64,000 nucleotides of DNA from Culex pipiens pallens. Its lineage: Eukaryota; Arthropoda; Insecta; Diptera; Culicidae. The position numbers were made by a program, and so were the translations under genes. The stretch spans positions 9,008,207-9,072,206 of the forward strand of contig NC_068937.1 in assembly GCF_016801865.2 (NCBI RefSeq). The letters run 5' to 3'. The notes below the pieces were generated by a model. That model saw only the letters and a list, made by a program, of their open reading frames with translations. It did no database searches and had not been told where the DNA came from. Of the stretch, positions 35,806-47,043 are shown one piece after another. The number at the start of each line of letters is the position of its first letter. The stretch's first letter is position 1.

Positions 35806-37632
35806 TTTATTTAATTTTTATTTCTATTTCACATTTATAACATGGTAGTCAACAGTAATTTGTTTCAAAAAAAAGTAAGCCGATCCAGGTTGTCCTGAAC
35901 ATCCTGCCACCAACAGCAACCAAATCAAATAACCTAACCTCATTTTCATCAGCGCTTCAAAGTCCCGTGTCCGTGTGCGATTCTAATTTTCTGACGACGA
36001 CGACGACGCCGGGAAATTATCTCGTTCCGTCCGGGACCTGAACGTGGCTCATCGCGCACAATTGTAACTTTCCAAGGATGGACCATTTTCGGCTGATTGC
36101 ACAATGCCATGGTTGCGGACCGACCAACCCAACCAAACCAATAGGCTGCGATTGACACAATGGAGGGACTGCGAGCCTTGCAGTTCGTCCAATCAATCCA
36201 CTGGATTCGGTCACGTGGACAATGAGCGCGCCCGGGCTCCAAATTATCGGCATCAGCAGTTACACGACCGCAGCATCCCATCTTTTGTTCGCCGAGCAGC
36301 ACTGCCAAATGAGTCAAATGAGGGCAGTGCTGCCAGATTTTTTGAGGGAAATTTTGCAAAGATTTTCAAACTTCTCAGTTATGCTCAAAAACTTAAAATT
36401 GAGCGGTGAAGGTAGTCGAAATGATTGTTTTAAAGCTGGCAACACTGCCCTTCCTCAGCTGATTTCACTCGTGTAAATAAGTCGAGAGCGTCAAAGCTAA
36501 AACCAGCCCGCCAGTGCGAATGAGATGGTAAATCTGTCCTGATGAACCAACGCCACCCGATTTCTGCACAGTTCAATCCAATTTTCGGTGGCAATCGATG
36601 GACCGCTCCAGTCCTTCCTTCAGCCTGTCAAACTCCATGCCGGTCCACGAAGAACAATAATTGCAATCACGAAGCATTCGTGCACCTCAGTGGACGGCGC
36701 TGTCCAGTTCCAAATTTTCGATTACCAACGTGTGTAAATAATTATTCGCCATTTGATGCGTTTTGTAATTGGAAATTGAATTGAAATTTGTTTTGTTGCA
36801 AGTCTATCAAATTTGTTTGTAGGCCCGACACAGCTCAACAAGGGTTCGACACAAGTTTGACCCTTTGCAACTGGGTGTTTCCAAGTGACAGTTCTTTGTT
36901 TACATTGTGCACGCTGACGTAGAATAGCCCATTTAGAAGTAAATAAGAGGCATTCTTGAAGCTCAAACCTCCCAAACCTTAATGTTAATCCAGTCCCCGT
37001 TGTCGTCACCATCGGGAGTGATAATAAAACTAAACACCCTCGCGTTCAAAGTTGGCAACCAACCCCTCCCCTTGCGTGCCTTCATTATCAGCCCTGCGTA
37101 TAATTATAATCCTATAGAAATAGACTGAGAATGCAGAGCGAATCCTACATTCTTGTTATCGCCGTGGCAAACAGTAGCCATTTTCTCTCCTTCCCAAGGA
37201 AAGTCTTACCCACTTTCTGGGGGAGAAAATTTGGTTAATGAGACGAAGTGGAAGACGCCGCTTGTTGAAGCTTCGACGAGGGGGAGAAACCAGGACGACC
37301 AGAATTTGGCCGGAAATCCAATATAACACTGACACATTCGCCACCATTGCGAACCATAAAAGGGTCCTTAAATTTTAATAAGCTTTAATCTGAGCGCGTG
37401 CTGCTACATTTTGCGAGGTTTCTTGTGATGAACAAGTGTCACTTTTTGAGAATGAATTTGGAGGCCTATTGTTTTCGTCTTTTAGCGTTTTTGATTGTTT
37501 TCAGTAATCTTTTACATCATTTGTTTTGTGCAATTAATGTTCACACTAATTTGACTGTTAATTGTTTTTCCTTATCTAATGTTTAATTAATGGTAATTAT
37601 TAAAAAATATATTTTTTTGAGTTTTTCATAAT
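35806..37632. other. Unique island between two simple arrays, no gene recognised
   Basis: High-complexity DNA. A 136-codon minus-strand frame (35949-36359) is broken by arginine-rich GAC/GTC triplet sequence and has no recognisable domain. It contains the hairpin at 36296-36333. Confidence 0.45.
36296..36333. other. Perfect 11-bp hairpin with TGAGTCA in the loop
   Basis: GCAGCACTGCC (36296-36306) pairs exactly with GGCAGTGCTGC (36323-36333) over a 16-nt loop containing TGAGTCA, an AP-1-type site. Function unknown. Confidence 0.6.
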
Positions 37633-38237
37633 TCAATTATTTAAAAACTTCTTAATTTAATAATTAAATTGTTTAATTATTTGATTTTTCGATTATTTAA
37701 TTATTTAATTATTAAATTATTTAATTATTTAATTATTTAATAATTTAATTATTTAATTATTTAATTATTTAATTATTTAATTATTTAATTATTTAATTAT
37801 TTAATTATTTAATTATTTAATTATTTAATTATTTAATTATTTAATTATTTAATTATTTAATTAATTAATTATTTAATTATTTAATTATTTAATTATTTAA
37901 TTATTCAATTATTTAATTATTCAATTATTTAATTATTTAATTATTTAATTATTCAATTATTTAATTATTTAATTATTTAATTATTTAATTATTTAATTAT
38001 TTAATTATTTAATTATTTAATTATTTAATTATTTAATTATTTAATTATTTAATTATTTAATTATTTAATTATTTAATTATTTAATTATTTAATTATTTAA
38101 TTATTTAATTATTTAATTATTTAATTATTTAATTATTTAATTATTTAATTATTTAATTATTTAATTATTTAATTATTTAATTATTTAATTATTTAATTAT
38201 TTAATTATTTAATTATTTAATTATTTAATTATTTATC
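37633..38237 (+). repeat. 8-bp tandem array (AATTATTT)n, about 74 copies
   Basis: Pure A/T octamer array, irregular at its left edge (37633-37700), with sparse TTCAATT variants. Each unit contains TAATT, a homeodomain-type core, but this alone is not evidence of function. Confidence 0.97.
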
Positions 38238-38880
38238 AAGGACGGAGTAATTATAATCTGAAAAGCTAGATAATTACAGTTTTTAAGCAATTTGGTATGG
38301 AAATTGGAGTCGAAGTCAAAGTCGATTAAGTCGGAGTTGTTTTGAGTGCTTAGGTTTGATCTGGAATTAGAAATTTTCCAGAAACTGTAGTTAAAGTCAT
38401 ACATCGTTTTCACATCTGAGTTTTATTCGGTACGTTTGCAAATGTCCGTCACAAAAACATACAAATTACATTCAATTACATGCACAACTTCGCAAACATG
38501 TCATCCCCTTCGCCACGGTCGATTTGCTCCTTCATCACGGGTTTTAGGGACCAAATGTCTGGCCGTTCTCCTTCCTCCCTCCCCCTTGTCTATAGTCAGT
38601 CATGTTGAAAAAACTTCCGAAAAAGTACAACCGTCCTCCCTATCGGGGTCGTGTCGTAATTTATAGATTTGTTTGATTTGATCTCGTGGTGCGGTCTTTC
38701 CAGGAGGGGGTCGGGTCGTTTGAGGGATGCAAAAGATTTCCAGCCGGGCGTGGTGGACCACTTGCGATTTTGTTGTTTGTTGCACTGTCTGATGGTTTTC
38801 TGATTAAATCATTTTTTCTTTCTTTTTAAAAAAAACACAGGGATGGCATGGAAATGATGTTCAGGGTTTAGGCATAACTA
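38238..38880. other. Unique DNA, no gene recognised
   Basis: Higher complexity from 38430, with one TGCGGT core near 38693. No supported coding frame. Confidence 0.45.
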
Positions 38881-39156
38881 GTTGTTCAGTGAACAGAAGT
38901 TGTTCGGTGAACGAAAGTTGTTCACAGAACGATACTTGTTCAGTGAACAGAAATTGTTCGGTGAACGGAAGTTGTTCAGTGAACAGAAGTTGTTCGGTGA
39001 ACGAAAGTTGTTCACAGAACGATACTTGTTCAGTGAACAGAAATTGTTCGGTGAACGGAAGTTGTTCAGTGAACGGAAGTTGTTCAGTGAACAGAAGTTG
39101 TTCGGTGAACGGAAGTTGTTCAGTGAACAGAAGTTGTTCAGTGAACAGAAGATGTT
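38881..39156 (+). repeat. 18-bp minisatellite with a GTTCnnnGAAC palindrome in every unit
   Basis: Fifteen full 18-bp units plus a partial one. Eight carry GTTCAGTGAAC, five GTTCGGTGAAC and two GTTCACAGAAC. Units 1-5 equal units 6-10, a 90-bp higher-order repeat. GTTCAGTGAAC matches the core of the ecdysone-receptor IR1 element (RGKTCANTGAMCY) but lacks the preferred outer bases. Repetitive open frames on both strands are artefacts. Confidence 0.95.
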
Positions 39157-40590
39157 CATTTAAAAAAATGTAAAACAAATAAGAACACTTCTACCCAGTT
39201 CAATCAAACGTCCCCAACTCTGGCCACAGCTGCCACTTTACCCAACCCCAAAAAGTGGCCTTGCCTAATTTGATTAATTTTTCACAAATTTGTATTTATT
39301 GACAGTGTCTATTCAGCGGAACGACGCAACCCCGAAGGGCGGAAAACGAATTGCCAATGGCGCATGAAAAAATACGCATCGCATTCGGTTTGTCCAGAAA
39401 CTTTTGCTTTCATCCCGCAGAATGGTCTCTAAACGAAGATTTTTTTCGGTTTTTTTTTTTCTTGAGGACATTTTAGGGGAAGACAGAACAAGGGAAAGTC
39501 CCGGCTTCTTTCTGGTCAGCAGAACAAAACCTAATTCCAATAAATAAAAATCAATTGCCTATTATTGATGTCGGCCTCTTGAGGCTTCAACTGGCCGTTT
39601 CTGAAGGGGGGGTTCCTGGTTCATAAAATAAACGTTCCACCACCAGACGAGTCTGGGGACTCAAGGAGAATTGAGAAACCCACTGGACCGATTCTGGAGA
39701 CCTCCCCCTCCTCTCAGTTTGGTCAAAGGAAAACATGACCATTACATCTCTCCAAAAGAGTGTGTGTGTTCGTATTTTTTGTAGGGTTGAAGTCTTCGAT
39801 AAAACCAGACTATCGGAAGTTGGGTCCCCGCCCCCCTCCAAGTTCGACATGTGTAATAAACTACCCATTTCCCTTTTCGAATAGAGAAAGGGAAGGAAAT
39901 GGGAAAGTGACCTCTCGTAATCAGCAGTGTTATCATCAGTGTTTTGTTGGGTTGGGATCAGATCGATACCCTCCGAACTCTTGAGAAATGTGTGTCACGC
40001 ATGAGACACTTTCTGGTTCGGTGGCGATGCCCTCAAACGGGCTCCGGTCGAGCCGGAATCGATCCGGCAAAGGGGTTTTTTTCTTGAAGGGAGACATTTG
40101 CTGAAGGTTTTTGCCTGGGTGATGGAATTTATAGATTTTCTGAGCTGAAAGTGACACCAGATTGGACACACCTGATGATTATCGGAAGCAGAGAGCGTTT
40201 AATGGAGAGACTTGATTTTTGGTTTTGACTGCTTGAAGAAATAGACCATGTTTTTTTTTGTTTTTGACGAAGTTGGTACAGAAACATTTGGCTGATTCGG
40301 TCATTTTCTAAAATCCATCAAAATAAACTTATGCTAATTTTTACTATCTTTTGTCGAATAAAGTTATTTCGATTTGTAAAGCATAAAATATTTAATAAAA
40401 CGAAATGCCGTATTTTGGTTCTATGCCATTCCCCAGAACGACTTATTCCACAGAAATATTTAGAAGTTTTGTTTGCCATTTGGCATAATGCCATTTAGCA
40501 CAACGCAGTTTGGCATAATGGTCAATTTGGATAATGATGATAAATTTTCAATATTATGCATTATTAGAATCGTTTTAAAGAAGACTTTGT
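39157..40590. other. Unique DNA, then a GGCATAATG-type repeat fragment
   Basis: 39157-40240 is high-complexity, with short unsupported frames. At about 40475-40530 the phrases TTTGCCATTTGGCATAATGC, CATTTAGCACAACG and TTTGGCATAATGG repeat. Confidence 0.4.
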
Positions 40591-40711
40591 TGACTTGTGA
40601 TAACTGCTGACACTAATTGGTGTTTTTTTCTTTAAGAAGGAGAAACTCTCTTTACTAGTGATAACTGCTGAAGGAAAATCATTAACTTATATCATCAGTC
40701 ATCACAAGTCA
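40591..40711. repeat. Short inverted repeat (TGACTTGTGATAACTGCTGA)
   Basis: TGACTTGTGATAACTGCTGA (40591) is mirrored imperfectly by TCATCAGTCATCACAAGTCA (40692-40711), and TGATAACTGCTGA recurs directly at about 40660. Confidence 0.6.
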
Positions 40712-41020
40712 AAATCATTTTTTTAATACAATTTTTTTTCATAATATGTCATGTGGATACAAACCGAAATTTTGCATGCAATTTTACTGCATTAGACTAT
40801 TCGTAATGAAATAGTAAAATTTCCACCAAAAAACATATTTTTTGGCAAAAATTCAAATTTTCAAATTTGCGTTTATCGGTATCAAATAATTTGTAATCTT
40901 GAATTTTGGTAGTATTTTCACTGTTTTCACTTTTTGGAATAAAATTCTTAAATGTTCACAAAATATCTTATTTTTTGGAAATACTCAAATATTTATAATT
41001 TACAATATGTGTATTGTTTT
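40712..41020. repeat. K-family AT-rich repeat, left part
   Basis: Phrases such as GTTTATCGGTATCAAATAAT, TTTACAATATGTGTATTG and AAATATCTTATTTTTTGG match the family seen at 25.8, 29.6 and 31.3 kb. The copy is split by the retroposon at 41043-41946. Confidence 0.5.
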
Positions 41021-41042
41021 TATTTTGTGAAAACTTGAGTAT

Positions 41043-41946
41043 GGCGCAGTCCTGTTTTTTCGTGTTATTTTCCGTCTCTTTTGTGTCGCTGTTCGAGTGC
41101 ATGGGGTGATTGGTCATTATAATTAAATAATGGCATCAGTAGTGCGGTGCCTGTGTGGACGCGCAGTCCTGTTTTTTTTCTTGTTATTTTCCGTCTCTTT
41201 TGTGTCGCTATTTGTGTACATGGGGTGATTGGATTTCTTCTTTTTCTTTTTTCATTTATTTTTTGTTCGCGCGTTCGTTGGCCGATGAATTTTATTTTTG
41301 TTCTCTTTATATAGTTTTCGATAGAAACGATCCGATTTTTGTTTTTTCAGACAAGCAAGTCGTATTGCTAGATTAAGTCCTTTCCATATCATCGAGGATC
41401 GGAAGGCACGTCGACGGATATGTTTTAAGGCTTATGATATAAAATAATTTTAATGAATGAAGCCCTTCCTGCATCACCGTTGATCGGAAGGCACGCCGAC
41501 GGAGAATTTCTGGAGAATCGCGGTCGAATTAATACTATATTTAAATCCCTAGATAGGTATCTTTCCGCAGCCGGCTGCCTAAGATTTTTAAAATTTCAAC
41601 CCATAAACAAATTGCTCATGGTCGCATCACCTACCACAGTGAATCCTGACCTCATACCCATCTTACTAACCCCTCAAAACTCATGTGATACTTTGTTGGA
41701 GACGCAGTCGATTTGGCGGTCCCATCACTCAAGTATCGGCTAACATTCCCATCCACTTCCCCGTGTCTTACCACTGGTCGTGGCCGGCGTCGGTATTGAT
41801 CAGCACGATAGGGACCTTTGAAAATTGCGAAGGGGTGATGATTGGTTCCTACTTTTCATCTGTGGTCCACGGAGCAATGTTTGGGGGTCCTGGTCAATAA
41901 CGAAGTAGCAGCTACGGGTAGGCACCAATGCTATGCTATGCTATGC
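41043..41946 (+). mobile_element. 904-bp non-autonomous retroposon with 22-bp target-site duplication and (TATGC)n tail
   Basis: An identical 22-bp sequence (TATTTTGTGAAAAC...GAGTAT) lies at 41021-41042 and 41947-41968, immediately bounding the segment. The 3' end is a short pentamer array (CTATG/TATGC). The 5' end carries a duplicated module: GGCGCAGTCCTG through TGGGGTGATTGG at about 41043-41112 recurs at 41158-41231. Inside are two related blocks with GATCGGAAGGCACG(T/C)CGACGGA (about 41398 and 41480). No open frame has recognisable transposon motifs. It is probably a SINE-like or deletion derivative of a LINE. It sits inside an older AT-rich repeat that resumes on both sides. Confidence 0.75.
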
Positions 41947-41968
41947 TATTTTGTGAAAACTTGAGTAT

Positions 41969-42220
41969 TTTCATTCCAACAAGTCAACAAGTCTTTTTGA
42001 AACCATTTTGCAAATTAAGAAGATTTGAATATTTTTTAAAAATTTACGGTATTTTGTGAATATTTTGTATTTTTTTCCCTAAAAGTCTTAAACAGCGTAG
42101 ATGCATTCAAAATTCTGAAACGTTTGATACCCATATTGCAAATTATAAAAAATCGAGCATATTAAAACATACGGTATTTTGTGACATGCCGAGTATTCCA
42201 TTCCAAATAGTTAAAAACAT
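41969..42220. repeat. K-family AT-rich repeat, right part
   Basis: Resumes after the retroposon with TTTACGGTATTTTGTGAA, GTTTGATACCCATATTGC and ACGGTATTTTGTGAC, as expected for the other half of the split copy. Confidence 0.5.
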
Positions 42221-42549
42221 TGCACAGTGGTCCAGATCACAAAGTTAAGTGGAATGGATTTTTCGAAAAATTGTGAAGTTTTGGAGCTTTGGTGTCTTCA
42301 GAAGAGTTGTTGCAAATGAAAAGGGGCAACTTTCGGTTTGTTTTAAAATTAGAGTGCTTCACGATTAGGGTGATTTTGTAAATCTAACTTTTTAGGAATA
42401 ATTTTGGGATTTTTTTCGTGTGCTGCCTACGAGTTACCGTTTCAAGCAATTTTGTCGAATACACCAAAATTGTATCTCGTAATCTACGCCTTCTACGACC
42501 AAATTTAAAAAATCAGCTTTTTGACCGTGGTAATTCAGGGATATTTTTT
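42221..42549. other. Repeat-like DNA, no gene seen
   Basis: Begins CAGTGGTCCAGATCAC and contains TTTGGTGTCTTCAGAAGAGT, a phrase style shared with the FB1 family. No supported frame. Confidence 0.4.
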
Positions 42550-42835
42550 AGAGAAAAGTTATGTTCGAAAAAATTCGAAAATTGTCCAATTATTTGTTTT
42601 TCTATGTAATTTTGCTCACTGAATCTGAATTTGCCCTCAGAATTGTGCCAAATTGTTGAAAAATCGCTTTTTGGTCAAATTTTAGATTTAAATGATAATT
42701 TTAAATGGAAACCAAAAATCGATTTATTGACAATTTGGCTCAATTCTGAGGGCAGATTCAAATTCAGCGGCCAAAATTACATGGAAACACATATATTTGG
42801 AAAATTTTCGAATTTCGTTAAGGGGTTTCCCTCGA
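42550..42835. repeat. Palindromic element, about 140-bp arms
   Basis: Left blocks CTATGTAATTTTG, CTGAATTTGCCCTCAGAATT and GCCAAATTGT are mirrored by ACAATTTGGC, AATTCTGAGGGCAGATTCA and CAAAATTACATGG. The centre is near 42700 (TTTAAATGATAATTTTAAAT). Confidence 0.8.
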
Positions 42836-43095
42836 ATATTAGACTTTTTCAAATGAAGGTCCTTCGAGTTTAAAGAAAAACACCCCTGACAAGTGTGTTA
42901 CAAGTTATAAAAATTTACAAGTTATGAAAATCTTAGCATTTAAAAAAAATCATTCAAAAAAAAAATTTACGACGCTGAAAATGCATACTAAATTTCAAAC
43001 AATTTTCAAATTAAACTAAAAAACGGCGTTTTTTTGTTATTTAACAAAACAAAATTTGCATGGATTTGAATTGATTTATTTATGGATATAGAAAC

Positions 43096-43826
43096 TGAGC
43101 AATTCTCTACCAAAACCGGAAATGGATTTTATTTGTATTTTTTGATTTGGCTCAAACTTTGTGGGGGCCTTCCCTATGACCAAATAAGCTATTTTGCGTC
43201 ATTGGTTCACCCATACAAGTCTCCATACAATTTTGGCAGCTGTCCATACAAAAATGGTATGTAAATATTCAAACAGCTGTAACTTTTGAGTGAATTATCT
43301 GATCAATTTGGTGTCTTCGGCAAAGTTGTAGGTATTGTTGAGGACTTTTGAGAAAAAAATAGGTACACGGAAAAAAAATTGCAGATTTTTTATTAACTTT
43401 TTTTTCACTAAAACTCAATTTCCCAAAATACGTATTTTTTGATTTTCGAGATTTTTATATGTTTTAGGGGACAAAAATCCGCAACTTTTGAGCTATATAG
43501 AAACAGGGTAAAAAAATTTACCGCCGAGATATGATTTTTTGAAAAAAATTGTGATTTTTGGAAAAAAATCGAAATTTCATGCAAAAACAAGTTTGACATT
43601 ATTTTTTAAAGCAAAATTGAATTTGCAATCGAAAAGTACCTTACAGATTTTTTGATAAAAAGCTCCGTTTTCAAGATATAGCCACCGAAAGTTTGATTTT
43701 AGCGAAATATTTGCAGTTTTTTAATTTTTAAAAATAGTGACCAAGAGTGACCATTTCTAAAAATATTTTGAGAATTTTTAGATCAAGACTAACATTTTAA
43801 AAGGGCCAAACATTGAATATTACGTA
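43096..43826. mobile_element. Diverged FB1-related arm
   Basis: Runs from GAGCAATTCTCTACCAAAACC to AACATTGAATATTACG. It has TTTGGCAGCTGTCCATAC and TTGGTGTCTTCGGCAAAG but a different subfamily start (CCTTCCCTATGACCAAATAAG). Confidence 0.7.
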
Positions 43827-43874
43827 CTGAGATTTCTATCTGAATTTATAAAATCCTTTTTTTTTTCATCCATA

Positions 43875-43950
43875 GTCCAGACTTTTTTATCCGAAGGCTT
43901 CGGAAAAAAATCACTTCGGATAATAGAATTTTTGGATAATCGAACCACGT
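43875..43950 (+). repeat. Short dispersed repeat, second copy
   Basis: Counterpart of 14253-14343 (TAGTCCAGACTTTTTTATCC, CCGAAGGCTTCGG, CTTCGGATAATAGAA). Confidence 0.55.
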
Positions 43951-45949
43951 GAATAAAAAATTGTTTCTTTTTCTCATTTTTGACTGTCTAGCTTAAATAT
44001 GACCCCTTAACTACTCAAAAGTGGTTTTGAATATTAAAATCCAAAATGGCGGCCAAAATGCTAGTTATAAAATTAAAAAAAAATGTTTTTTTGTAATTTC
44101 ATAAGGCCGTTGAAAATATTTTTCAAAGTTTATGTAACCCCCCCCCCCCTCCACCCCCTCCCCCTTCAAAATTGGTCTGAAAAATCAGGGGGCAAACAAA
44201 ATATTTTTCCAAAAAACTTCAAAATTTCCATGAAAATAGAAGTCTAATCAACTAAAATCAATCCAAAATGCATTTTTCGGCATTGATAATCATGTTTGGG
44301 CTTGTTTAAAATTGTTTTGAATTTTTATGAAATTCCAATGTACAGCACCGCAATTTTTTTTTTATATTGTGGTTCCATATTTTGTGAAATTGTGAGATCT
44401 TAAAAAAAACATCACTTGTTTTCTAATTCCATGAGCCTAACAGAATTTCCTCAGACTAACACGTAGTCGTCGACTTAATCACATATTAATTATCAAAAAC
44501 GCTTAGCGTTCCATCGTAGCCGTTTTTAATCAGTGATTAGTTTTTATTGAAAGCAATTAACGATTGAAACTCCATAACCTCAAAGCAATTTCCAAAAAAG
44601 TTCTGTGGGGCCACCACAACCACCGCCACCCTGCAGTATCGAATAATCTATTTTAATTTAAAAATCTCATTTCTGTTCGAAGCCGAAAAGGTCAGCTCGT
44701 CGCTTCAAAATGAGGATGTTTACTGAAAAAATACCTTATCAGAGTAGAAACAATTTCGATTTAAACTTTTAACGCTGACCCACGCGCGCTCCGCTTCAAG
44801 ATTAATTTGCAACAGTCAGTTTCACCCACCGCGGCGGCGAGCGCTCCCTTATCGATACTCCGTGGCCTCTTTCCCCACCTTAACGGTGGGGAACGGGAAG
44901 ATTGGTTTCTGGAAAATGCTGCAAAGAAACCAAACTTGCTCATTTTTCTTGTGTTTTTCTTTTCTTTTTTGCATCGAGGGAAGCAGGGAGAAAAAGGAAA
45001 ATTAATGAACATTTGATGAGGCTGAAGCAGAAGAAGCGAATTTTCCTTTTTCCTCTCAATTTTATACTGGCTGTGAAGGAGGGGGTGGTGGAAAATAAGA
45101 AAATGAGCAATCTTTGGCGAGCCGCGAAGGAAAACGAAGCTTGTTGGTTTTGGCTGGGGAAGACAAGTGATGGTTTCGCTTGGTCTGGGAAAGATACCTG
45201 AAGGAACGGCGGCTGTGACCATTAAAATAAATTGGAAATAAGATTATTTAACAAGGTGGAAAGGTGGAGTTTATTTTAAAAAAGCTTTTGTACGTTTTGT
45301 GAATTGAAATCAGCTTCGTAAATATGTTGAAACCAAAAATCTCCTAAGAGTAGATGTTGAGCGCAACAAGACGACACTTGCATGCAATGTTTGATACAAA
45401 TGTTGCTAGCCATATTAACGCCATCTGTTGATGAGTAGCAAATTTACTGTAACTTGAAATAAACTGACTGTATTTCAAAACGTTTTTCGATAAGTAATTT
45501 TCTAAAAATGATTCTAGATCCAAAAAAACTTCTTTCACAGCATGCCTCCATCAAAATCCCCATCCCCCACTTTTGTGCGTGAAAACCAACGTCGTCGTCA
45601 TCGTCCCGCGATCCCAAACCAACCCAACAAAACCTCGACGACGATCGGACCGGGTTCCGGAGCTCACCGGAGCTTCAAAGCCTCACACACACACACACAC
45701 ACACTCGGGTGCCGCCATCAATAACGCATTTCGATAGTTGCCTGCGGCCAGGCTCTTTGGCGTGGTTCAATTTGGCGGTTAAGTTCTCTGCACTGGCGCT
45801 GCGCTCATTTTGAGGTGGGTCTTTTTTTTTGTTCCTCGTTGTTGCAGAAATTCTGGCGCAAAATTGAACGAGAAAGGCGGGGTGATTTGCGCGCTGTTTA
45901 GAGAGACCTTAGAAGGGGGTGGATTTGAAATTAAAAATTTAGTTGGAGT
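43951..45949. other. Unique DNA, no gene recognised
   Basis: Has C-rich runs at 44138-44164 and GC-richer islands at 44590-45220 and 45540-45900, with a (CA)n tract at about 45687-45706. The longest frame, 153 codons on the minus strand (44761-45222), has no recognisable domain and overlaps antisense frames. Confidence 0.45.
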
Positions 45950-46502
45950 TTTTATTAAAACATTTTGTATTTTTGTAATTTTGTCCAATTTTGTACAATT
46001 TTGTCCAATTTTGTCCAATTTTGTCCAATTTTGTCCAATTTTTTTCATTTTTTTCATTTTTGTCAATTTTGTAATTTTTGTATTTTTTGTCAATTTTGTA
46101 ATTTTTTTTAATCTCTGTATTTTTTAAATTTTTTAATTTTTCTAATTTTTGTCATTTTTGACATTTTGTAATTTTTGTAATTTTTGTCAATTTTGTCATT
46201 TTTTTAATCTTTGTATTTTTAAATTTTTTAATTTTTCTTATTTTTTTTTATTTTGTCCAATTTTGTCCAATTTGGTCCAATTTTGTCAAATTTTATCCAA
46301 TTTTTTTCATTTTTGTCGATTTTGTAATTTTTGTCAATTTTGTCATTTTTTTTAATCTTTGTATTTTTTAAATTTTTTAATTTTTCTAATTTTTGTCATT
46401 TTGTAATTTTTGTCAATTTTGTCATTTTTTTTAATCTTTGTTTTTTTAAATTTTTTAATTTTTCTAATTTTTGTCATTTTGTCCAATTTTGTCCAATTTG
46501 GT
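45950..46502 (+). repeat. Degenerate T-rich leader of the second 9-bp satellite
   Basis: Mixed units such as TTTTGTCCAATTTTGTCC, TTTTTGTCATTT and TTTTTAATCTTTGTATTT recur irregularly. This is the diverged edge from which the regular array at 46503 emerges. Longer composite units (about 80 bp, with ATCTTTGTATTTTT) recur at about 46205, 46355 and 46433. Confidence 0.85.
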
Positions 46503-47043
46503 CCAATTTTGTCAATTTTGTCAATTTTGTCAATTTTGTCAATTTTGTCAATTTTGTCAATTTTGTCAATTTTGTCAATTTTGTCAATTTTGTCAATTTT
46601 GTCAATTTTGTCAATTTTGTCAATTTTGTCAATTTTGTCAATTTTGTCAATTTTGTCAATTTTGTCAATTTTGTCAATTTTGTCAATTTTGTCAATTTTG
46701 TCAATTTTGTCAATTTTGTCAATTTTGTCAATTTTGTCAATTTTGTCAATTTTGTCAATTTTGTCAATTTTGTCAATTTTGTCAATTTTGTCAATTTTGT
46801 CAATTTTGTCAATTTTGTCAATTTTGTCAATTTTGTCAATTTTGTCAATTTTGTCAATTTTGTCAATTTTGTCAATTTTGTCAATTTTGTCAATTTTGTC
46901 AATTTTGTCAATTTTGTCAATTTTGTCAATTTTGTCAATTTTGTCAATTTTGTCAATTTTGTCAATTTTGTCAATTTTGTCAATTTTGTCAATTTTGTCA
47001 ATTTTGTCAATTTTGTCAATTTTGTCAATTTTGTCAATTTTGT
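46503..47043 (+). repeat. 9-bp satellite block (GTCAATTTT)n, about 60 copies
   Basis: An almost perfect nonamer block directly before the GTCATTTTT block. The same unit, as AAATTGAC variants, is found as a minor form in the array at 4885-8404 on the opposite strand. Confidence 0.97.

Noticed and set aside
35253..35848. Three overlapping frames of about 180 codons (YW, GI, LV repeats)
   Set aside because: Produced by the GGTATT hexamer; not coding.
38881..39156. CRISPR-like array
   Set aside because: Units are head-to-tail 18-mers without spacers, in a eukaryotic genome; it is a minisatellite.
38881..39156. Heat-shock element array
   Set aside because: GAA and TTC blocks are present but their spacing does not follow nGAAnnTTCn; the constant feature is GTTCnnnGAAC.
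38861..39178. Open frames on both strands with FTEQLL or SEQKLFGER repeats
   Set aside because: Produced by the 18-bp minisatellite, open in four frames at once.
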